A stretch of DNA of 17,942 nt from Clostridiales bacterium UBA4706 (GTDB lineage Bacteria; Bacillota; Clostridia; Oscillospirales; Oscillospiraceae), in the NCBI GenBank assembly GCA_002404605.1, contig DHKA01000027.1, positions 1 through 17,942 on the forward strand, given 5' to 3'. Both the position numbers and the translations under genes were made by a program. Positions 12,801 to 17,942 of the stretch are shown here, in pieces. The notes under the pieces are model-generated. The model saw only the letters and a program-made list of their open reading frames with translations, was not told the origin of the DNA and searched no databases. Every line of letters begins with the position of its first letter. The stretch's first letter is position 1.

Positions 12801-13484
12801 TCAGCGGAGTTCCTTGATGATCTCCGTCACCAGTTCCGCCGCGATCTCCGACGCTCTGGCGCAGTTGGCATGGAAGGTCTCGTTCCCGCTGTGCTCGGCT
12901 GTGTCGGTGATGCAGCGGACCGAAAGAAACGGGATACCGTTCACATAGCAGACATGGGCGATGGCCGCCGTTTCCATATCGACGGACAGCGGCGCAAAAC
13001 TCTCCATGATCCTTTCGCGCCCCTCGTCGGTGATGAACGCCTCGCCCGTTACCATGCGCCCGAAATATACATTCCGAAGTCCCAGCTTTTTCACCGCATT
13101 TTGAGAAAGCCCCAAAAGATGCGGAGAACTTTCAAAAAACACGGTTTTCATCCACGGGTGGTATTCGGTGAGGATATTCTCGGCTACGTCGTGATAGCAG
13201 CATTCCGTCGCTACGACGGTATCATATATCCGCAGCTTTGCGTCCATTCCTCCGGCCGTGCCGGAATTGATAACGGCTGTTGCGCCGAAACCGTCGATCA
13301 GTATCTGCGCGGCGACCGCCGCATTGACTTTGCAGACTCCGGAAACCACGACCGCCACCTCCGTGCTGTGGATTTTCCCCTCGTAAAACTTCAGCATCGC
13401 CTTTTCCGATGTTTTGATGTTCTCGATCTGCGGAAGGAACGGAGCGAGTTCCTCCTCCGCAGCACATACGATCCCGATTTTCAT
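12801..13484 (-). CDS. mtnN: 5'-methylthioadenosine/S-adenosylhomocysteine nucleosidase
   Basis: This 227-residue enzyme cleaves methylthioadenosine and S-adenosylhomocysteine to adenine plus the thioribose sugar, recycling by-products of polyamine synthesis and methylation. It starts MKIGIVCAAEEE, with the catalytic Glu12. SVDMETAAIAHVC holds the ribose-binding Met-Glu (Met170-Glu171), and RCITDTA has the catalytic Asp194. The phosphorylase-fold core INSGTAGGM is present. Less usual are SGVCKVNAA, where the family commonly has Gly for Cys, and MVTGEAF, where IASGDxF is common. ATG 13484 fits the family start and has GGAGAA upstream; the frame is open to 13520, into the neighbouring terminator. 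The gene sits beside the polyamine transporter operon, which makes metabolic sense, but a terminator separates them. Confidence 0.92.
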   Translation of the reverse strand: MKIGIVCAAEEELAPFLPQIENIKTSEKAMLKFYEGKIHSTEVAVVVSGVCKVNAAVAAQILIDGFGATAVINSGTAGGMDAKLRIYDTVVATECCYHDVAENILTEYHPWMKTVFFESSPHLLGLSQNAVKKLGLRNVYFGRMVTGEAFITDEGRERIMESFAPLSVDMETAAIAHVCYVNGIPFLSVRCITDTAEHSGNETFHANCARASEIAAELVTEIIKELR

Positions 13485-13515
13485 GGATAATTCTCCGTAA
13501 AATTTGATGTAAGAT

Positions 13516-13552
13516 TTCAAAAATCGCGCCGGAACTGTTCCCGGCGCGATTT
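13516..13552. terminator. Terminator of the potABCD operon
   Basis: AAATCGCGCCGG (13521-13532) and CCGGCGCGATTT (13541-13552) form a perfect 12-bp stem with an 8-base loop. On the minus strand the stem runs into TTTTTGAAA, 8 bases after the potD stop. Confidence 0.9.
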
Positions 13553-13559
13553 TCTTATT

Positions 13560-14753
13560 TCAGGTTTTCCACTTTTTGCATCGGTTGGCACGGCGGCGCC
13601 GGTCTCTCACGCCGCGCCCTGTGAGATAGACGGCGGCGAGCAGTACCGTTACGCTGATGCCGATGATGGGCGTATAATCCGTCTCGCCCTCGGTCTTGAC
13701 CTCGAGCCAGAGAGAATCCATGAGATGCGTCGTCTCCTGGTCGAGATAGAGGAACGCTTCGCCGCGGCTGAGCGTTTCCTCGCTCGGGTAGGCGATATCG
13801 GATTCCGCCGTCTCCGGATCCATATACTCCTTGGCTGCCGATTCCGGCGTGGAGTAGCCAAGATAGTCGAGATTTTCGCCGTTCACTTCCGGCGAGCAGA
13901 GGAAGTTGATGTACGCCTCCGCGCCTTCCTTATTCGTCGCGCACGTGGGGATGCACAGCGCGTCGATGAAGAAGTTGAAGCCCTCCTCCGGGAAGCAGAA
14001 GCGGAGATCCTCGTTTTCCTCGGCCATCATAAGGTAGTCACCGGCGTAGTACGGCGCGATCCACGCCTCGCCGCGCTCCATTTTGTCATAGATCTGGTCC
14101 ATGACGTACGCCTGCACGAGCGGCTTCTGTTCAATGAGTTTGTAGGCTGCGGCGCGAAGCTCGTCCTCGTCGCGCGTGTTGAGCGAATACCCGAGCATCG
14201 ATTCCGCGATGGCAAAAGCGTCGCGCGGGTTATCGAACATCAGAATTTTTCCGGCGTATTTGCTGTTCCAGAGAAGATCCCAGCTGCCGACGTCCTCCTC
14301 GTCCACGTAGGCGCTGTTGTAGATGATGCCGACGGTGCCCCAGGTGTAGGGGACGGAGTAGACGTTATCGGGGTCGTAGGCGGTATTCTTGTACGCCTCG
14401 TCTATGTACTGATAATTCGGGATGTTGTCAAAATCGAGCGGCAGGAGCAGTCCCTCGTCGATCAGACGCGCGACCATATAGTCGGACGGGATGATGACGT
14501 CATACGAAGAGCCGCCGGTCTTGAGCTTGGTGTACATCGTTTCGTTCGAGTCGAACGTCATGTAATTCACATGAATGCCCGTCGCCTCCTCGAAGGCGGC
14601 GTTGACGTCGATGTAGCCGTCCGAACCGTCGGAAATGTACTGGCCCCAGTTGTAGACGTTGATCGTGTTGGAAGCGGCGTGCGCCTCCGGCGCGGGGATC
14701 AGCACAGCGCATACGAGCAACGCGAGCACGAGAGAAAACATACGCTTTTTCAT
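13560..14753 (-). CDS. potD: Spermidine/putrescine ABC transporter substrate-binding protein with C-terminal membrane anchor
   Basis: This 397-residue protein has a signal peptide (residues 1-26, likely cut after AHA) and a PotD fold. NVYNWGQYI (32-40) carries the first aromatic ligands, PSDYMVARL (89-97) follows, then MFDNPRDAFAIAESMLGYSLN (172-192) with the acidic amine-binding pair region, GEAWIAPYYAGDY (228-240) and FFIDALCIP (261-269). The family Trp of FW-D is Phe here, while the Asp is kept. There is no lipobox cysteine, unlike most Firmicute PotD lipoproteins. Instead the end has a hydrophobic segment (361-379, TPIIGISVTVLLAAVYLTG) and a basic tail (RGVRDRRRRANRCKK), as in a C-terminal anchor. 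The start overlaps the potC stop as ATGA. It is the last gene of the operon, followed by a terminator. Confidence 0.92.
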   Translation of the reverse strand: MKKRMFSLVLALLVCAVLIPAPEAHAASNTINVYNWGQYISDGSDGYIDVNAAFEEATGIHVNYMTFDSNETMYTKLKTGGSSYDVIIPSDYMVARLIDEGLLLPLDFDNIPNYQYIDEAYKNTAYDPDNVYSVPYTWGTVGIIYNSAYVDEEDVGSWDLLWNSKYAGKILMFDNPRDAFAIAESMLGYSLNTRDEDELRAAAYKLIEQKPLVQAYVMDQIYDKMERGEAWIAPYYAGDYLMMAEENEDLRFCFPEEGFNFFIDALCIPTCATNKEGAEAYINFLCSPEVNGENLDYLGYSTPESAAKEYMDPETAESDIAYPSEETLSRGEAFLYLDQETTHLMDSLWLEVKTEGETDYTPIIGISVTVLLAAVYLTGRGVRDRRRRANRCKKWKT

Positions 14754-15583
14754 GCGCTCGCCCCCTTCTTCCCGAACACACCGCGCGCCTGACGGCGGCG
14801 GCGCTCGTCGCCGGCCTGCACGAGATTCATCACGACCATCACAAGGAGGATCGCAAGGAAGAGCAGCGTGAACAGCGCATAGATCTTCGGCTGGAGCGGC
14901 TTTTTCGTATAGTTGTAGATCTCGACCGGCAGCGTGACAAAGCCAGGGCCGTAGACAAAATACGAAATGACGAAGTCGTCCAGACTCATCGTGAACGCCA
15001 TGAGCGCGCCGGAGAGAATGCCCGGCATGATCTCATGGATGATGACCTTGAAGAATGCCTGCACGGGCGTGCAGCCAAGATCGAGCGCGGCGTCAAGCAG
15101 GTTGGGGTCGAGCTGGCCGAGCTTCGGCATCACGGACAGAATGACGTACGGCAAATTGAACGTGATGTGCGCGATGAGAAGCGTCGTAAAGCCGAGAACG
15201 TTGTTGAGCTTCATCATCTGCCCGGCAAACGCAAAGAGCAGCGCGAGCGAGACGCCCGTGACGATCTCAGGGTTCGTGAGCGGGATGTTCGTCACAGCCA
15301 TGGTGATGCGGCGCATCCGGCCGGACATGGCGCGGATGCCGATGGCGGCCATGGTGCCGAGCACCGTTGCCACGAGCGAGGCGATCACCGCGACGATGAC
15401 GGAATTGGCGAGCAGCGGCAGCAGCACGCCGTCGCGGAAAAGCGCGCCGTACTGCGCGAACGTGAAACCCTTCCACACGGCAATGTCCGTACCGGCGTTG
15501 AACGACGCCACAGCCAGCACGATCATCGGGATATACAGGAAAAGGAACACGATCACGGTGAAAACACGGTTGAAGGTCTTCAT
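14750..15583 (-). CDS. potC: Spermidine/putrescine ABC transporter permease PotC
   Basis: This 277-residue permease has six membrane segments, starting RVFTVIVFLFLYIPMIVLAVASF. The cytoplasmic EAA loop DAALDLGCTPVQAFFKVIIHEIMPGILSG contacts the ATPase PotA. MSLDDFVISYFVYGPG, after the loop, is typical of PotC rather than PotB. ATG 15583 overlaps the potB stop as ATGA and has AGGAGG upstream; the frame is open for 17 more codons inside potB. The C-terminus is basic (DERRRRQARGVFGKKGASA). With PotB it forms the membrane channel of the uptake complex. The substrate, spermidine versus putrescine, cannot be separated by sequence here. Confidence 0.93.
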   Translation of the reverse strand: MKTFNRVFTVIVFLFLYIPMIVLAVASFNAGTDIAVWKGFTFAQYGALFRDGVLLPLLANSVIVAVIASLVATVLGTMAAIGIRAMSGRMRRITMAVTNIPLTNPEIVTGVSLALLFAFAGQMMKLNNVLGFTTLLIAHITFNLPYVILSVMPKLGQLDPNLLDAALDLGCTPVQAFFKVIIHEIMPGILSGALMAFTMSLDDFVISYFVYGPGFVTLPVEIYNYTKKPLQPKIYALFTLLFLAILLVMVVMNLVQAGDERRRRQARGVFGKKGASA

Positions 15584-16389
15584 ATCGTTGCGACCTCCTC
15601 TCCGTCCGAGAAGCGATTCATGACCGCGATGCACACAAGCACCATCACCATCAGCACGAGCGAGAGCGCCGCGCCGAGGTTCGGGTTGTAGGCGGCCTTG
15701 AACTGGCTTTCGATGACGTCGCCGATGAGCGTCGTACCGGCGGAGCCCATTTTCTGCGAAATATAGAACGTGGACACGGCGGGAACGAACACCATCGTGA
15801 AGCCGGAGATGATCCCCGGCACGCTCAGCGGGAGCGTCACCTGACCGAACACCTGCGCCGGGGTGCAGCCGAGGTCCCCGGCGGCCTCGGTAAGGCGCGG
15901 ATCAAGCTTCACGAGCACCGTATAGAGCGGCATGATCATGTACGGCAGATAGTTATACACCATGCCGAGCACGACCGCGCCGTCCGTACGGATGAGCGGA
16001 AGCGGCTGAAGACCGAGGGACGTAATAACGCCGTTGATGATACCGGTATCGTCGAGCAGCGCCACCCACGCGAGCGTGCGCAGCAGGAAACTCATACACA
16101 TCGGAAGCATGACGAGCATATAGAGAAAACGCTGGCGCTCCGGCGCGGCGGACGCCAGGCAGTACGCCACCGGATAGCCGATCACAAGGCAGATGAGCGA
16201 CGAGAGGATCGCCAGCCAAATGCTCTTGAGGAAGATGGGGAGATACGTCCCCATGCGGGAAATGTTATCGAACGTAAAAGCGCCGGTGATGGAATCGGTG
16301 AACGAAAACCAGATCACGATCCCGAGCGGGACGACCGTGAAGATCGCCATCCACACGAGATAGGGCGCCGCGAGCGCTTTATTCTTCAT
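15580..16389 (-). CDS. potB: Spermidine/putrescine ABC transporter permease PotB
   Basis: This 269-residue, six-segment permease begins KNKALAAPYLVWMAIFTVVPLGIVIWFSFTD, the PotB-type start. The ATPase-contact loop is EAAGDLGCTPAQVFGQVTLPLSVPGIISG. Conserved blocks YPVAYCLA, LPMCMSFLLRTLAWVALL and NYLPYMIMPLYTVL match the family. The start at 16389 lies 11 bases inside the end of potA with GAGGAAT upstream; a longer frame would only be a potA shadow. Its stop overlaps potC. The length is normal. Confidence 0.93.
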   Translation of the reverse strand: MKNKALAAPYLVWMAIFTVVPLGIVIWFSFTDSITGAFTFDNISRMGTYLPIFLKSIWLAILSSLICLVIGYPVAYCLASAAPERQRFLYMLVMLPMCMSFLLRTLAWVALLDDTGIINGVITSLGLQPLPLIRTDGAVVLGMVYNYLPYMIMPLYTVLVKLDPRLTEAAGDLGCTPAQVFGQVTLPLSVPGIISGFTMVFVPAVSTFYISQKMGSAGTTLIGDVIESQFKAAYNPNLGAALSLVLMVMVLVCIAVMNRFSDGEEVATI

Positions 16390-17545
16390 TGGCGGATTCC
16401 TCCCGGCTCTCCAAGGATTCCTCCTCCGCCTCCGGATCGTATTCCGCGTCGGACAGCTCGTCATATTCCTCCGAGAAGGAGCTGTAGTCGCCGTAGAGAC
16501 CGGAATACTTGCTCTTATGCATGATGTGGAAGCCGTCCGGCACGATGCGGATGCCGATGTGCTGCCCGACTTCCGGGCTGTCGGTCGTCTGGATGAGCCA
16601 CTTGAAGCCTTTGAAGTCTACGATGACGTCATACTGCATGCCCTTGAAGGTGATGCTCGTCACGGTGCCGGTCAGCATGCCGTCCTTGGCGGGGACGATA
16701 TCGATATCCTCCGGACGGACGACGACGTCCACCGGCTCGTCCTTCGCAAAGCCCTTGTCCATGCACTGAAAGCGGCGGCCGAACGTTTCGACCACATAGT
16801 CCTCGCGCATGATGCCGTCGAGAATGTTGCTCTCGCCGATGAAGTCCGCTACGAAGGCGTTCTTCGGTTCATTATATATATCCTCCGGCGTACCGATCTG
16901 CTGGATGATGCCCTCGTTCATGACGACGACGGTGTCGGACATGGCGAGAGCCTCTTCCTGATCGTGGGTCACGTAGATGAACGTGATCTCCATCTGCTGC
17001 TGGATGCGCTTGAGCTCCTGCTGCATATCCTTGCGCAGACGCAGATCAAGCGCGCCGAGCGGCTCGTCGAGCAGCAGCACCTTCGGCCGGTTCACCAGAG
17101 CGCGGGCGATCGCCACACGCTGCTGCTGGCCGCCGGAGAGCGATGTCACCTTGCGGTTTTCAAAGCCCTTGAGCGACACGACCTCGAGCATTTCCGTTAC
17201 GCGCTCGTCGATCTCATCCTCCGGGACCTTATGGTTCCGCAGACCGAAAGCGATGTTGTCGTACACGTCCAGATGCGGGAACAGCGCGTATTTCTGGAAT
17301 ACGGTGTTCACCTGCCGTTTGTACGGAGGAATGTCGTTGATCCTTACGCCGTCAAACAAAACGTCCCCCGAGGTAGGCTTGAGAAACCCGCCGATGATTC
17401 TCAGCGTGGTCGTCTTGCCGCATCCCGAGGGTCCTAACAGTGTAAGGAACTCTTTGTTGTTGATGTACAGGTTGATGGAATCCAGAACGGTCTCACCGTC
17501 GAAGGCCATGGTGCAATCGACCAGGCGGATGAGTTCTTTGGCCAT
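16379..17545 (-). CDS. potA: Spermidine/putrescine ABC transporter ATP-binding protein PotA
   Basis: This 388-residue ATPase drives polyamine uptake from the cytoplasmic side. It has Walker A GPSGCGKT (38-45), Q-loop Gln84, signature LSGGQQQR (136-143), Walker B VLLLDEP (156-162) and H-loop His194. A TOBE-type regulatory domain (about 245-345) follows, including VVVRPEDIDI (274-283). The last 40 or so residues (YDELSDAEYDPEAEEESLESREESANEE and just before) are strongly acidic and beyond the usual PotA end. The ATG at 17545 follows GGGGGAGG. It is the first gene of potA-potB-potC-potD, behind a near-consensus promoter. A short 5' UTR hairpin lies at 17573-17585. Confidence 0.95.
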   Translation of the reverse strand: MAKELIRLVDCTMAFDGETVLDSINLYINNKEFLTLLGPSGCGKTTTLRIIGGFLKPTSGDVLFDGVRINDIPPYKRQVNTVFQKYALFPHLDVYDNIAFGLRNHKVPEDEIDERVTEMLEVVSLKGFENRKVTSLSGGQQQRVAIARALVNRPKVLLLDEPLGALDLRLRKDMQQELKRIQQQMEITFIYVTHDQEEALAMSDTVVVMNEGIIQQIGTPEDIYNEPKNAFVADFIGESNILDGIMREDYVVETFGRRFQCMDKGFAKDEPVDVVVRPEDIDIVPAKDGMLTGTVTSITFKGMQYDVIVDFKGFKWLIQTTDSPEVGQHIGIRIVPDGFHIMHKSKYSGLYGDYSSFSEEYDELSDAEYDPEAEEESLESREESANEE

Positions 17546-17593
17546 TATCCTCCCCCTCTTTTCCCGATTTTTCGCGCTTTGCGCGTTAGACCA

Positions 17594-17622
17594 ATCATAT
17601 AGATTTTAAGGGGGTTTGTCAA
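17594..17622 (-). promoter_or_regulatory. potABCD promoter
   Basis: On the minus strand a perfect TTGACA (17622-17617), 17 bases, then TATGAT (17599-17594), 5 of 6 to consensus. The -10 is about 49 bases before the potA start, leaving a short leader with a small GC hairpin. Confidence 0.88.
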
Positions 17623-17796
17623 TGCAATTTTCCTTTTCAAAACAAATATTTTTTCGCGCGGAAAACAGCGCAAATACATGTTAGAAACGCGAGCCGTTCG
17701 CAGCTTTCTTCGCAAGAAAACAATGTTCAATTTTCACATAAAGCGCTGTATCCGCCGAACCCGATTTGCGCACAATAAGAAATTTTTACTTTCTTC

Positions 17797-17827
17797 TTTA
17801 CTCTACAACTGTTATAGAGTTCATAAT
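17797..17827 (+). promoter_or_regulatory. MATE gene promoter with 19-bp spacer and central dyad (MerR-like)
   Basis: TTTACT (17797-17802), a 19-base spacer, then CATAAT (17822-17827). The spacer region carries a 21-bp dyad (17800-17820): left arm ACTCTACAAC, centre T, right arm GTTATAGAGT, with only one mismatched pair. An over-long spacer filled by a dyad is the hallmark of promoters activated by MerR-family regulators, several of which control efflux pumps. The regulator gene is not in the window. Confidence 0.6.
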
Positions 17828-17859
17828 GCAGATGATAACCTATCAAAGGATCTGGCAAA

Positions 17860-17942
17860 ATGGAAAAGGATCTGACTACCGGCAGCGTATTTAAGAATGT
17901 CATTCGGTTCTCGCCGCCATATCTGCTCTCGTATTTTTTGCA
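17860..17942 (+). CDS. MATE family efflux transporter, N-terminal fragment
   Basis: Only 27 codons are visible before the right edge: MEKDLTTGSVFKNVIRFS then PPYLLSYFL. This matches the start of Clostridia MATE (multi-antimicrobial extrusion) transporters, which usually read LTTGSVFKNVIRFSLPYLLSYFLQ; the Leu is Pro here. MATE pumps use a sodium or proton gradient to export organic cations and drugs. AAAGGA lies nine bases before the ATG, and a MerR-type promoter precedes it. The substrate cannot be said from this fragment. Confidence 0.8.
   Translation, partial: MEKDLTTGSVFKNVIRFSPPYLLSYFL

Larger units (their letters stand above)
17546..17859. other. 314-base divergent intergenic region between potA and the MATE gene
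   Basis: This AT-rich stretch holds the potA promoter (17594-17622), a CGCGC-TTT-GCGCG hairpin (17573-17585) in the potA leader, and the MATE promoter with its dyad (17797-17827). Between about 17623 and 17796 I see no gene, terminator or RNA that I can support. A 65-codon open frame from 17678 crosses the MATE promoter and is not credible. Confidence 0.7.

Noticed and set aside
13725..14792. 355-codon plus-strand frame antisense to potD
   Set aside because: Compositionally biased (Arg/Val/Asp), no recognisable domain, no ribosome binding site; potD on the other strand is certain.
16517..17437. 306-codon plus-strand frame antisense to potA
   Set aside because: Mirror of the potA codons, low complexity, no start signal.
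17573..17585. Hairpin CGCGC-TTT-GCGCG in the potA leader as a terminator or attenuator
   Set aside because: On the potA strand it is followed by A's, not T's, and no alternative pairing is evident.
17678..17875. 65-codon open frame before the MATE gene
   Set aside because: It covers the MATE promoter and dyad, has no ribosome binding site and ends inside the MATE start.
1..17942. CRISPR arrays, tRNA or rRNA genes, insertion sequences, phage or toxin-antitoxin genes
   Set aside because: No regularly spaced repeats, cloverleaf, transposase motif or terminal repeats were seen by eye; a covariance-model RNA scan could still find a small RNA.

Overview
The window looks like chromosomal DNA of a GC-rich anaerobic Firmicute, most likely a Clostridia member of the Oscillospirales type. 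This is inferred from the strong AGGAGG-type ribosome binding sites, the PadR/DUF2812 and DUF2975/Xre/DUF4173 gene sets, the AzlCD pair and the potABCD order. The species cannot be read from the sequence. There is no rRNA, tRNA, insertion sequence, prophage or CRISPR array; the genes are mostly housekeeping, transport and cell envelope.

Left part (1-3650, all minus strand): the N-terminal part of a UmuC/DinB-like Y-family DNA polymerase that runs off the left edge; a lone leucine-carboxyl-methyltransferase-type SAM methyltransferase; an azlC-azlD branched-chain amino acid exporter pair; and a padR-DUF2812 pair. The DUF2812 gene carries two separate disabling changes (a 1-base deletion and an in-frame TAA), while its PadR repressor gene and a double operator-like dyad over the promoter are intact.

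Centre (3704-10135, plus strand): a DMT/EamA transporter with a TTG start, diverging from padR; a four-gene run DUF2975 - Xre regulator - DUF4173 membrane protein - trmO; and a two-gene envelope unit, made of a membrane-anchored phosphodiester glycosidase (NAGPA family) and an unrecognised anchored protein with two NTF2-like ends around PEGA-like repeats. Each run ends in a clear hairpin terminator.

Right part (10140-17942): an RluA-family pseudouridine synthase (minus) diverges from a YhhN lysoplasmalogenase-like gene and gluQ (plus). These converge with mtnN (minus). A tight polyamine ABC transporter operon follows, potA-potB-potC-potD (minus, read right to left), in which every junction overlaps and a near-consensus promoter precedes potA. 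The last 83 bases start a MATE efflux pump whose promoter has the 19-bp spacer and central dyad typical of MerR-type control.

The genes do not form one pathway. Themes that recur are tRNA modification (trmO, gluQ; the rRNA/tRNA pseudouridine synthase is related), polyamine/SAM metabolism (pot operon beside mtnN) and small self-regulated membrane modules. I did not find a convincing wholly new system. The best leads are the unknown envelope protein next to the glycosidase, the C-terminally anchored PotD, and the decayed DUF2812 gene behind a live PadR operator.
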